This document shows, piece after piece, positions 46,549 through 57,833 of a stretch of 64,000 bases of DNA (position 1 is the stretch's first letter; every line of letters starts with the position of its first letter). The stretch covers positions 6,386,001 to 6,450,000 of the forward strand of contig NC_091973.1 of the NCBI RefSeq assembly GCF_036711975.1. The letters run 5' to 3'. The notes under the pieces are model-generated. The model saw nothing but the letters and a program-made list of their open reading frames with translations, was not told the origin of the DNA and did no database searches. This DNA is from Onthophagus taurus. Lineage: Eukaryota; Arthropoda; Insecta; Coleoptera; Scarabaeidae. The position numbers and the translations under genes are program-made.

Positions 46549-47243
46549 CATCAGATTTAAATATTTCACCTATAATAATCAGCCCATGTTACTACAGATT
46601 AAAAATATACAATTTTTTTAAATAAATAAGTAATTAAATTCGTATCTACAACCAGAGAGGTTTTAAAACTCCCGCCAAAAAATGGCTTTCATAAATTACA
46701 CTGTGTAAACGTGACTTTTCATTTTACCCCTCCGAATTAAATAATAGAATATGTATTTATAAATAATATATTGCCATCTTGTGAGTAATAGATGCAATAA
46801 ATAATACCCCCACTTTTATCTTAACTAAACGTCCAGAACTACTTGAAAGTTGTCATGTCAATGTAGTAAATTGTCCAATCAGAAAGCAAATACCTTGGAT
46901 GTTAGAGAGTGTGTAACTGATAGAAGACAAACTGGTGTAAAAGTGAGATAGGAAAAAGGAAAAAATGTTATTTTTTTCTATGATCTTGTGCTGTTGTGAC
47001 CTATGATTGTGACGGTTGTGATCTACTTAGTAAATTTATTCAAAAACGTCCATAAAAAAGTGATTAAACCTAACGGGAATCTTCGATACATTTCGAAACT
47101 GTTACAAAATTAGTACAAAAATTTTTAATATATTGGTAATATTATGTAGATAAATTTCGTTATCGAGTGACTGAATCATACAATACGATATAAATTCGTC
47201 TATATTAATAATACAAGTTTAATTAGCGTTAAAACATTTAAAA
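46549..47243. other. Upstream region of the Rab11-FIP gene
   Basis: Unique AT-rich DNA with no repeats. It probably includes the promoter and leader of the following gene, which begins by 47244. Confidence 0.35.
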
Positions 47244-50200
47244 ATGTGGATGCCAACTCACGTTCAAGTAACAGGTAAGTTATTCTTTTCATGTTCAACT
47301 TTAATTATAAATAACGATGCCTTTGTTGACCCCTATTTATATAGTTCAAAAGGCAGCTGGCCTTTTAATTAAGGGCAAAAACAACACCAACGATTGTTTC
47401 GTTACTATTGCACTTGGAAAAACGAAATTTCAAACATCCGTGAAAGAAAAAGCTGAAGCTACAGTAGAATGGTTCGAAGAATGCGAATTGTAAGAATATC
47501 ATTAATACATTAATACAAATTTATTTATTTATTTTTTTTTAATTAATTAATTAATTAGACCGATCCCCGATCAAGGAAACACAGCAGAAATTATCTTAAC
47601 AGCTTTACACAGAAATTTTTTGGGGGTTGACGAATTTTTAGGACGCGTTGCGATTCCTTTAAATACCTTGGACATTTATGAGCGACCTAAAAATAGATTT
47701 TATTCTTTGCAGAGTAAACAAGGTAGATAGCAACAATTTTTTTTTTCGTTTTGCTAATTAGTTTTTTTTTTTTTTTTCTAAATCCTGGGAGAATTTTTTA
47801 ACTTTCAAGGTCCTAGGAAATGAATTTCTTTCATTGTTCTGCAACAATGTTAATAAGGCAATTCCTATTTAAGGACTTTCTCATCGCTTTTTTTTCTGAT
47901 TTTTTTATTAAACAAATATATTTTGCTAAATTCTTACATAACCTCATGAATTGGAGTTTATTTATGTATTATGTTTGAAAATATGTAGGAAATTCTTGTG
48001 ATGCTTTCACTTCTATAATAATAAGAATCAATTTTGTTTAATAACATAAAATAAAATTAAGTCAAAGACCTCAAGTTTGTAAATTAACTTTATTGTTTAT
48101 AAATAAAAGTGGCTAATGTTTATAAAATGACGCACAGGTCAAGAATCGAAAAATAAGGACAGGGGCAAATTAGAAGTGAAGATAGCGTTTACGGTAAAAT
48201 CGGGTAGCTTAACTGATTTGAGTAAGAAAGAAAAGCACAAATCATCCATTGGGCAACTCTCAAACGTTGCGCAATCCGTCGGAGGAAGCTTATTAAGCAT
48301 TGGAAGCATTGAAAAGCGTAAAGGTGGCCTTAAAAAGTTCGCGAAATCGCTTGGTTCAAAAATGCATCTCAAGGGTAAGAAAAAAGATGATGATGATAGC
48401 TCCTCTTTGGGCAGCGTTGGCAGCTTAAGGAGCCGAAATAACATATCCGAGGTGAACCAAAGCCGACAAACCGCCGAAGATGCTGATCCAGGTGTTGTTA
48501 GCGACGATGAAGATTTCACGGTAAGTTAACAAATAAAAAAAAAATTTTTAAATTAACTAAAATTTCCCAAATTTCAGTTTGATGATTTATCCCATAAAAG
48601 CTCTGGAAGTTCACTTAATCAACCCCCTCCACAAAACAACAACGTCAAAATCAAAGTGGATAGCCCAGAAGAAGAAGGCTCTAGAAGACACACAGTAGCT
48701 ATTATTCCAACAAAACCCCCTAGAAATGATATTAAAACTCAAGATGAATGGGATTTAAAATTATATGGAAATAAATCGAAAAGTAAATAAAAATAATTCA
48801 TAAATAATTAATTTTATAATCAATTTATTTAGATTTACTAAAACCAAATGGAACGGAATCTTTAAACCGAAGATCGTGGGAATCCCCGACTTTATCCTTA
48901 CGAATCGAAGAAGAAGATGACACCGATTTAAAACGAGCCGAAAGTGAAGAACTCGTTCCGCCGCCTCAAAAAGAACGGGAAAGTCGATTTTCCATTTTAA
49001 AACCTTTCAGAAAAGGTACACACAAAAGTATTTCAAAAGGACTTCAGGATGTGATAGCTTATCCAAAAATTTGAAAAAAAGGTTTTATCAACTTACCCTC
49101 TAAAGTTTTTTGCGAATATCTCCGGAACGGTTTATCGTACAGAAAACAGATTTTGTAAGCATTTTCTACTCATAATGAGCTAAGTTTTGTGCGAATTTTT
49201 TTTAAAGTCATATTTGGTAAAGATTTTGAAGGGGTAGTTGCTGTTTTTCTAATCAACTTCTACGCCACTGGAAAATGTAGGGTTTTGAGACGCCCATTTG
49301 AACCGCCAATGTTTTCTACACAAAAAAGGTACTGAAGGTCATGAACTCTAAAGTTAACCGTTTTTAAGAAAAATCAACTTTTATGTTAAATAACATGGTC
49401 AATTTTTTATTTTACTAAAACGTAATTATATAATTAAAAAAAAACAATTACAAATCATACACAGTTAAATTAAATGTTGGAAATATCCAATTCTTCGACG
49501 CATTGACTGTCTAACAAGCAGGAAAATTCGCGAAGTGTTCCGAATGATGTCGCAAGATGGTGCGCAAGACTAGGGTTGCAAACTAAAGCGGGCTGGAGCT
49601 CCATCATGCATAAAGTACATGTTTTGTCTTACTTGAAGCGGTACATCTTCCAGCAGTTCCGGCAGTACTTCTTCTAGAAATTGTCGATAATCTGCACCGT
49701 TTAATCTGTTCGGTAAAAATGTGGACCTATCAAATGATCACCGACGATGGCAGCCCAAACATTTACGGAAAATTGTTGCTGATTTGAATTTTTCTGGTAC
49801 TTGTGGTCGGAATTTCATCAATTTCGTTGAGGTCAGCCTCTTCTACTTGAGGATTTGCAACTTCCATTATCAGCAATATTATTCCTTTTAAAACTTCCAT
49901 TTTCCCATAGTCGTTGGTGAATGCGTAGAAACAAGTTATGATGTGGTATTCGGCGATCAGGATGTCTTTCTTGATACAACCGCCTTGCTTCTGCCGAATT
50001 ACCGCACGCCATTCCGTAAAGGTAATACATTTCTCACATTTCAGCGTTTGTGTAATTAATTTTTAATTTTGTAATACAAGTTTACTTTTTGCAGGTACAA
50101 ACTAATTGTTATTTTGACAGGAGGTAGCTTTTGTTATAAAATTTAAAGCCTACTTGTTAAAAATAAAATATACAATTTTTTACATAAACGCTGAAATGTG

Positions 50201-52484
50201 CGAAATGCGTTACCTTTACGGTTTGGAGAATTTTGAAAAGACAACTTTTATATCATTTTTTCATTTTTTTTATTTTGCAATTATGTAGTTAACGCTTGCT
50301 TTTGTTACTTGTTCTAACGGTTTAGTAAAATGAAATTTTTATTCCAAACAATTGACCATGTTTTTCAACATAAATGTTGATTTTTCTTTTATAGCCGAGG
50401 TGTTGCAATCGACCGTTAAAGAAAAAAGCTATCGAGATACTGCCTCGCCCGCTACGCGACTTCGGCCTAATGATAAAACATTGTTATTGTTATACAACTA
50501 TTTTATATTACGACAATGAAGATGCTAGTCGCGAATTCATATGGCTGAGATTATTTATAGCCGAGGTGTTATAATCGACACCCTTAAAGAAAATGCTATC
50601 AAGGCAGTGCCTCGCCCGCTACGCGACCTCGGCTTATTAATAAAACATTATCATCTTGTTATACAACTAATTATTCTATTTTAAGATAGTGAATAAGTTG
50701 GTCATGAATTGTTATAGCTCAGATCGTTTATAGTCGAGGTGTTGCAATCAACCGTTGAAGAAAAAAGTTATCGAGGCTCTGCCTCGCCCGCTACGCGACC
50801 TCGGCTTAATGATAGAACATCGTGATCTTTGTTATACAACTATTTTATATTAAGACAACGAAAATGCTGGTTCAATTCATATGGCTGAGATTATTTATAG
50901 CCGAGGTGTTATAATCGACACCCTTAGAGAAAATGCTATCGAGGATATGCCTCGCCCGCTACGCGACCTCGGCTTATTAATAAAACATCATCATGTTATT
51001 ATACAACTAATTATTCTATTTTGAGATAATGAAGAAGTTGGTCGTGAATTATTATAGCTAAGATCCTTTATAGCCGAGGTGTTGCAGTCGACCGTTAATG
51101 AGAAAATCTATTGAGGCTGTGCCTCGCCCGCTGCGCGACCTCGGCTTAATGATAAAACGTGATATTTGTTATACATCTATTTTATATTAAGACAATGAAA
51201 TTGCTGGTCGCGAATTCATATGGCTGAGATTATTTAAAGTTGAGGTGTTATAATCGACACCCTTAAAGAAAATGCTATCGAGGATATGCCTCGCCCGCTA
51301 CGCGACCTCGGCTTATTAATAAAACATCATCATGTTATTATACAACTAATTATTCTATTTTGAGATAATGAAGAAGTTGGTCGTGAATTGTTATAGCTAA
51401 GATCCTTTATAGCCGAGGTGTTGCAATCGACTGTTAAAGAGAAAAGCTGTCGAGGCTGTGCCTCGCCCGCTACGCGACATCGGCTTAATGATAAAACGTG
51501 ATATTTGTTATACATCTATTTTATATTAACACAATGAAATTGCTGGTCGCGAATTCATATGGCTGAGATTATTTAAAGTTGAGGTGTTATAATCGACACC
51601 CTTAAAGAAAATGCTATCGAGGATATGCCTCGCCCGCTACGCGACCTCGGCTTATTAATAAAACATCATCATGTTATAATACAACTAATTATTCTATTTT
51701 GAGATAATGAAGAAGTTGGTCGTGAATTGTTGTAGCTAAGATCATTTATAGCCGAGGTGTTGCAGTCGACCCTTAATGAGAAAATCTATCGAGGCTGTGC
51801 CTCGCCCGCTGCGCGACCTCGGCTTAATGATAAAACGTGATATTTGTTATACATCTATTTTATATTAAGACAATGAAATTGCTGGTCGCGAATTCATATG
51901 GCTGAGATTACTTATAGCCAAGTTAGTAGAAAATGCTTACAAAAGCTGTTTTCTATACGATAAACGGTTTTGGAGATATTCGCAAAAAACGATTTTTTTT
52001 ATTAAATTTATGTATCTCGAAAATGCTGCATTTTAGAGAGTAAGTTGATAAAAACTTTTTTTTAAATTTTTGGACAAGCTTTCACATCCTGAAGTCCTGC
52101 TCATATATTATGAAACACCTAGTATAATAAACAAATAATTAATAATTTTTTTAATTTTTATTAGAAAAAAGTGAACCAGATTTAAAAAAAGAAAAACTAT
52201 CGAGTGAACGTATAATAATTGGCGGTGAAAATGATTCTGTGAATAATCATAATTCATCGAATGGTAGGGTTTCGAATGAATTGATGCAAAAATTTGAAGG
52301 TAAAAGTCGCGAAGATTTGATATTGATGGTTTGCGAGTTGCAAAGCGATGTGGAGCATGGCAAAAAAAAATTAAAAGATTTGGAGGATTATTTGGACGAT
52401 TTGTTGCTGAGGGTTATGGAAACTACGCCGAGGTTACTTCAAAACCCTTACATTCAATGTAAACTGACTCAGAAATTAGGTTAG
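47244..52484 (+). CDS. Rip11: Class I Rab11 family-interacting protein (Rip11-like)
   Basis: An effector that binds Rab11 on recycling endosomes and links membranes to transport and apical trafficking. Exons: 47244-47274, 47345-47489, 47559-47722, 48138-48520, 48578-48782, 48833-49015, 52165-52484; all in phase, 476 residues. Residues 1-113 form a C2 domain (MWMPTHVQVTVQKAAGLL; FVTIALGKTKFQTSV; EWFEECEL; FLGVDEFLGRVAIPL). The middle is Ser/Lys-rich and disordered (SIGQLSNVAQSVGGSL; GLKKFAKSLGSK). The C-terminal FIP-RBD coiled coil has SREDLILMVCELQ and LEDYLDDLLLRVMETTP, which matches the YID-containing Rab11-binding motif of class I FIPs. The last intron (3.1 kb) holds a TIR element with the S2 satellite. 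Confidence 0.92.
49480..50040 (-). pseudogene. Mariner-superfamily (DUF4817/DDE_3-type) transposase remnant
   Basis: Minus strand. The frame ending near 49833 reads MYYLYGMACGNSAEARRLYQ, ERHPDRRIPHHNLFLRIHQR and LWENGSFK, typical of the N-terminal HTH of insect transposase-like proteins. Farther along (49480-49750) a second frame resembles a DDE core, with VGDHLIGP-like, PELLEDVPLQVRQ and MHDGAPAHF-type sequence. The pieces are in different frames with stops between, so it is broken. Confidence 0.7.
50394..51935. repeat. S2 satellite: 339-bp dimers (166 + 173 bp) sharing the S1 core
   Basis: Unit starts (gccgaggt or gttgaggt) lie at 50394, 50560, 50733, 50900, 51073, 51239, 51412, 51578 and 51751, so steps alternate 166-167 and 173 and dimers repeat every 339-340 bp. 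The A form has gttgcaatcgaccgtt and the B form has gttataatcgacaccctt. Each ends with CCTCGCCCGC-TAC-GCGACCTCGGC (TGC in some), nearly the S1 core. The spacers do not match S1. Confidence 0.95.
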
Positions 52485-52995
52485 GAAAATGTTAATGAAA
52501 CATCACAGGTAACCAAAGTAAAAAATTAAATAAATAAAGGTTTTCTTGTTTTGTTTTAAATATGAAAATGTTTTACACGTTTTAATTATAATAAAAGTGA
52601 CTTTAATATTTATTCATCACTCAGTTATAGTATTGATATATATTTTTTTTTGATTTTGTGATTCTTAATTTTTAACATTTTCACATCTTACTAACCATAG
52701 AGATTATTTTTTGTTTTTGTTTTCTCTTTAATTAGTTAATTAACAGCGGCATCCAAACATCACATGTTCGCATATATTAATTAATTGTTTAGTGATATTA
52801 ATATATTATTATTGTGTATATTTTTGTTTTTCTTCTTTATTATGTTTTGAATTTTTTGTATTTTTGTGGTGTATTGGACTTATTACGTGTAAATGCAGAC
52901 TATAATATGAATATATTTTTTGTACTTTAAAATGGGATGATAAATAAAAAAGTTATTCTGTATTTATTTATTGATTTATTTTAATTGAAAAAAAT
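52485..52995. other. Rip11 3' UTR and flank
   Basis: AT-rich. AATAAA-like strings near 52530 and 52942 are candidate polyadenylation signals. No repeat before S3 array 4. Confidence 0.4.
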
Positions 52996-54170
52996 TTCAT
53001 TCAACTTGAGTCTTTTATTATTACTTTTCTATAAATCTTGTTAACAATTAAAGAAGGAACAACGTTTATTGGCACAATTTTTTAAAATTATCAATTTTTT
53101 AATTTCCCTGTGAACAGTATAGAAATTTAATTTAAGATTATTTTCGTAATTATTGTTTGTATCAAAATATTTTTCAAATAAAACTTGTTAAGAATTAAAC
53201 AAGGAACAACGTTTATTGGCACAATTTTTTAAAATTATCAATTTTTTAATTTCCCTGTGAACAGTATAGAAATTTAATTTAAGATCATTTTCGTAATTAT
53301 TGTTTGTATCAAAATATTTTTCAAACAAAACTTGTTAAGAATTAAACAAGGAACAACGTTTATTGGCACAATTTTTTAAAATTATCAATTTTTTAATTTC
53401 CCTGTGAACAGTATAGAAATTTAATTTAAGATTATTTTCGTAATTATTGTTTGTATCAAAATATTTTTCAAACAAAACTTGTTAAGAATTAAACAAGGAA
53501 CAACGTTTATTGGCACAATTTTTTAAAATTATCAATTTTTTAATTTCCCTGTGAACAGTATAGAAATTTAATTTAAGATTATTTTCCTAATTATTGTTTG
53601 TATCAAAATATTTTTCAAACAAAACTTGTTAAGAATTAAACAAGGAACAACGTTTATTGGCACAATTTTTTAAAATTATCAATTTTTTAATTTCCCTGTG
53701 AACAGTATAGAAATTTAATTTAAGATCATTTTCGTAATTATTGTTTATATCAAAATATTTTTCAAACAAAACTTGTTAAGAATTAAACAAGGAACAACGT
53801 TTATTGGCACAATTTTTAAAATTATCAATTTTTTAATTTCCCTGTGAACAGTATAGAAATTTAATTTAAGATTATTTTCGTAATTATTGTTTGTATCAAA
53901 ATATTTTTCAAACAAAACTTGTTAAGAATTAAACAAGGAACAACGTTTATTGGCACAATTTTTTAAAATTATCAATTTTTTAATTTCCTTGTGAACAGTA
54001 TAGAAATTTAATTTAAAATTATTTTCGTAATTATTGTTTGTATCAAAATATTTTTCAAACAAAACTTGTTAAGAATTAAACAAGGAACAACGTTTATTGG
54101 CACAATTTTTTAATTTTCCTGTGAACAAGAATCTTAACTTCATTCAACTTTAGTCTTTTATTATTACTTT
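52996..54170. repeat. S3 satellite array 4 with 33-bp flanking direct repeats
   Basis: About seven ~147-bp units (about 53030-54130), more uniform than the other arrays; most share caaacaaaacttgttaagaa and cgtttattggcacaattttt. The flanks ttcattcaacttgagtcttt (52996) and ttcattcaactttagtcttt (54138), each followed by tattattactttt, are direct copies. Confidence 0.93.
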
Positions 54171-54678
54171 TTATATAGTAGCGCCATCTCTTATCCGCGG
54201 CATTTACTAAAAGTTCGCTACAATCTAACAGATGTCGGTTTAACGTTTAATTACAAACTAACATTGTAAGATCTTTTTAAACTCGACTTATTTAATTTTT
54301 GTATGATTGATATATTCTTTTGTATATTTTTGATCTAAATAACTTAATTGAGGCTACACTTAAAACCCTTATTTCCATGTTTTATTACTTTTGATTGTTT
54401 ACTTCTTATTTTAATGTTTATGATATAAATAATGAGTTTTCCGAGTGTGGGCGAAAACGCTCGAGTAACAAAGGGGTTGAGAAGTAAAAGGGTAAGGGGA
54501 TGCTGTACGAGGACCGAGCGAGGACGAGGACAGTAGACGCCGGGACGGCGCCGGTTTCGTCCCTATCAAGCGTTGGCAGCGCCGTGAGCGAGCCTCAAGC
54601 AATAAACCCCGCCGAACATGCTCAAATACTAAACACGAATCATATCAAGCCGGATTTCACGTCGACGTCCAGTTGATC
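54171..54678. other. GPCR upstream region
   Basis: Turns GC-rich from about 54480 (cgaggaccgagcgaggacg, gccgggacggcgccgg), as expected for a promoter or leader. The receptor frame stays open upstream of its first ATG without another ATG. Confidence 0.4.
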
Positions 54679-56135
54679 ATGGATTACATCGTCAGCCTTT
54701 ACGGGTGCATGTTCCTCGTCGGAGTCCTCGCCAACGGCACCTTGGGTCTGGCACTCTGCACCGGTCCTGGTGCCAAAAGCCGGAGTCCTCTTCTACTGGG
54801 TTTGGTAGCGGCCGATTTTTGTGTTTGTTGTCTTAGTGGGCCTATCACAGCTGCTCTTTATACCATCACTACGTGGACGCAATCTTGGTCTAATATCGCA
54901 ATCTTTTTGCAGGTAAAATTATTTATTTTTATTTTTTTCCATTTATTTGTTTATGATTTTTGGTGTTCCAGGCCTGGCCAATATCGTCCTGTACTCTTTC
55001 AATGATGTCGTTATCCATTGATAGATACTTGACTGTAAAAAATTATAAACCAGCTGGACAGGTGGTCAGAAGAAGACCTCTTCTGTTAACCGTTGTTTTA
55101 GTAACATGGCTTTCTGCGGCGTTATTTTCCGGTCTCCAATTTGCAGAACGTAATCCGTGGCGGAGGAGCTTTCTAATGGTTCGGGTTACTTTCGTACACA
55201 TAGTTCCCGCGTGTACCGTTTTGGCATGTCATCTTGGTGTCCACGCGAAATTAACGGCACTTTCATTAACCGCCAGGGCGAAACATGGAGAACTACCACT
55301 TCCTATGCCATTATTGAGGAGGCCAACTCATGTTATTATTGTTGCAGGAATTTCAAATCGCCTAGAATCAGAGGTAATTATTTTTTTTTTTTTTATTACA
55401 ATATTATTAGCTATATATATTGGTTTTATGATGTTAGAACCAATTTGCAATGAAAACAAAAGAGCATTTTTAAAACGTTTTTATTATCGTTCCATTGTGC
55501 TGGTGTGTTTATGGCCTGTTTAGGTTCCTGATCGGTTATTGTTTATTGTTTGACGAAGTGTCGAGTTGCCCTTATTTTTATTCCCACGGCGGTGCTATTA
55601 AAATTATCGGAAAACTGTCGATCTGCACTGCAAGCGCCCAATAGCATGGGATAATTGAATAAAAAAAGAGGGCGATGTTTTTGCAAACAATTTTTTAAAA
55701 TATCGCAATTTTCATACCTTTTAGCCTAGAAATGGGACATCAAAAACAGACAACGAACCTGAAGAAATAACTCAACCGCCAACGAGTACATTGCGAAGTC
55801 GGCGGCGGTTAGCGAACGCAATGTTATGGATATCGATAGTATTCGCATTGTGTTGGTTGCCACACGTGGTTTGTTTGATTTTGGAGGATGTTCACGGATC
55901 GCCACCAATGATAATAAAGCGTTATTGTCTGTTCCTGGGTCATGTCCATTCAGCCTTAAGTCCGATCATGTATTGGACGCTCAACCATCAGTGGTTACAA
56001 CGGCCGTGCAAATTTCGATTGCCCAGTTTGTATAGAAGCGCCTCATCGACCAACGAAGCGGCCCTAGGACCATTCCACCCTCGATTGGTGCGTCCACCTC
56101 CAATCAGGAGAAGAAGCTCGCACTATTTATATTGA
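54679..56135 (+). CDS. Orphan class A (rhodopsin-like) GPCR
   Basis: Seven-transmembrane receptor, probably at the plasma membrane; ligand unknown. Exons: 54679-54912, 54972-55373, 55725-56135; in phase, 348 residues. TM1 has GVLANGTLG (the conserved N), TM2 LLGLVAADFCVCCLSGP (LxxxD), and TM3 ends SLSIDRYLTV (DRY). TM4 is LLTVVLVTWLSAALF; TM5 is around TFVHIVPACTVLACHL. A basic loop is followed by TM6 FALCWLPHVVCLIL (CWLP). TM7 has LSPIMYW in place of NPxxY. The extracellular N-terminus is very short if translation starts at the first ATG; the frame is open upstream, so an upstream exon may add to it. I cannot name the subfamily; a peptide or amine receptor-like orphan is most likely. Confidence 0.82.
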
Positions 56136-56528
56136 CTGTGATCAGTTATTATATTTTTATTCAGTTATTAATATCAAAATTATTTCAAAAAAAAAAATAC
56201 AAACAAATTCTGATTGTTAAGTGTTTTTAAAAGAATCGTAAATGTCACACATTTCTTTTTATATTTGACAATCAAATTGCATGGTTAGATGTGCCTACGA
56301 GTGCTGTATACAGAGTGTTTGTTTTCTACGAGGAAATAAACACCCTGTATATAAAAAAGAAACTGAAATAAAAATTCTGTTCCTAAGATGTTATTTATTA
56401 TATTCTTCTACTTCTCTATGTAGGGTGAAAAAATAGGGTATTTAAATTTGTCGTGAAAAAAAAAGATTATATGAAAATAAAAACTATTAAGTGTCGCAAA
56501 TTCTTGTTTTATTTTAATATATACATTT
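56136..56528. other. GPCR / secreted-protein convergent intergenic region
   Basis: Holds both 3' UTRs. A tiny TA-flanked hairpin at 56311-56351 (tacagagtgtttgttttc ... aataaacaccctgta) looks like the remains of a mariner-type MITE. Confidence 0.5.
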
Positions 56529-57180
56529 TTAATTATTTAATTCTTCTAATTTATCGTCAATCCCATCCTTTTTATTGTAATAATTAAACGTGGGTGTAGT
56601 AGGATACCAATTTAATCCAGCATTTTGACACATACAAGTAGTCGATCCAATTCTCCGCTCAAATTGTTGAGGATATTGAACTCTATGTAGCGTAGGAGGT
56701 CTTTCAAATCGTTTAAATTCAACGGGATTGTGTACAATGCCACCTTTTGGGTACCAGACGAAATGTTGCGGAGGTTGCTCCCCATAATTTTGACGGTTAT
56801 GAGTCGGTAAAGACGGGATAAATAAATTCTCGTTTCCACCGTTCGATTTTATAAAATTATCCGAATAAATATTTCCCGACTCGCCGATTGGAGATTGCGA
56901 AATTCCGGTTATAATCGGAATTTCAGATGTATCTTCTACCGTTTCGTTCGATTTGATTCGTTTTTGACTCGTTTTAACTCTCACCACAATATCAGTAACA
57001 ATATCATCATCATTTGGAGTTTGAGTTTTATTACAACCTTCATTTCCACAAATTATCGAATCGGATTCAACTAAAATCCATTAAAAAAAATTATTCAAAG
57101 AAAAAAAAATTACCTCTAAAAGTACCTTTTAAAAAAATGAATAAAAACGAAGCGATAACAATAAAAGTAAAGTTCCACAT
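56529..57180 (-). CDS. Small secreted protein, function unknown
   Basis: Minus-strand exons 57114-57180 and 56529-57070; in phase, 202 residues. It begins MWNFTFIVIASFLFIFLKG, a clear signal peptide (hydrophobic core of about 15 residues). The mature part starts with a Cys pair (SIICGNEGCNK), then an acidic run (NDDDIVTD), then a Pro/Asn/Tyr-rich low-complexity tail with TTCMCQ at about residue 165. There are four cysteines in all, enough for two disulfides. I recognise no domain. It runs opposite to the GPCR, tail to tail. Confidence 0.65.
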
Positions 57181-57533
57181 GATTTCACTTATACGTCTAA
57201 ACTCTAAAGAGATATTGGCGTGACAAATGAAGATTGGCGAAAAAAGTTGAGTAATAAAGGAAACTAGTCAAGGTTATTGAAAACAAGACAACCTAACCCG
57301 GGGGCATTGGAATAATTATGTTATTTACATTAAAAGGATTTCCTGAGATCGAAGAAAGAGGAATTAAAAAAGACAAAGACAATTCGAATCAATTTTATAT
57401 ATACAAAATTCAGTCACTTCTATAAAAAAAATATCGCAAAATAAATAAAGCAAAACAGTCTTAAAACAAAGGAGACCTAATTTTGGCACAAAGGAACATA
57501 TCAAAGAAAATATTAAAAATTTATATATGTATA
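57181..57533. other. Region between the secreted gene and the RYK-type exon
   Basis: Must contain the promoter of the minus-strand secreted gene and the 3' UTR of the minus-strand kinase exon. No repeat is seen. TTTATT-type strings near 57437 could be reverse polyadenylation signals. Confidence 0.4.
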
Positions 57534-57645
57534 CTAAACATATCGAATTAATTGAGCGTAGAATTCTTGTAGGCAAACTTGTAATTGAGTAAACGTTGGT
57601 CTTTCCGACGGAGACATCGCCCAACAATATGCCATTACAGCAAAC
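57534..57645 (-). CDS. RYK/Derailed-type receptor kinase, last exon only
   Basis: Minus-strand exon with an acceptor (AG complement at 57646-57647) and a stop at 57534-57536. It codes FAVMAYCWAMSPSERPTFTQ, then LQVCLQEFYAQLIRYV. This is the end of a tyrosine-kinase fold (subdomain XI: CW...P..RPTF..L). It is closest in my memory to the C-terminus of RYK (FAVMACCWALDPEERPKF, then FHAALGAYV), the Wnt co-receptor pseudokinase. Other receptor kinases end similarly, so the exact family is a best guess. No other exon is visible up to 64000, so the intron exceeds 6.3 kb. Confidence 0.65.
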
Positions 57646-57833
57646 CTAAAAAAATTATACAATTTTAAAACATCACAATTTTTTATTTATTTATTTCAGT
57701 TCCACCATTCGTAGAGGTTTGAAATTTTGATAGCATGGAGGTTTTTTGTTAGTTCTACTGCAAAACTGTCGCTAGGACCAAGGTCTATTTTGTTTGCAAA
57801 CAAATGCTCTTGCGTTGGCTTCAAACTTCTATA

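Larger units (their letters stand above)
49036..52105. mobile_element. 3.1-kb TIR element in the Rip11 last intron, carrying satellite S2
   Basis: The left arm 49036-49170 (ggacttcaggatgtgatagc ... ttttgcgaatatctcc ... gtaagcattttctac) is mirrored at 51930-52105 (gtagaaaatgcttacaaaag ... ggagatattcgcaaaa ... tcacatcctgaagtcc). The arms are about 150 bp. Inside are a transposase remnant (49480-50040, minus) and satellite S2. A solo copy of the arm is at 60185-60350. Confidence 0.75.

Noticed and set aside
48139-48519. Minus-strand frame of 126 codons
   Set aside because: It is antisense to Rip11 exon 4 (48138-48520), whose plus frame fits splice phase and family.
57646-57833. A second RYK-type exon just upstream
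   Set aside because: No frame with kinase motifs and no suitable splice pair.
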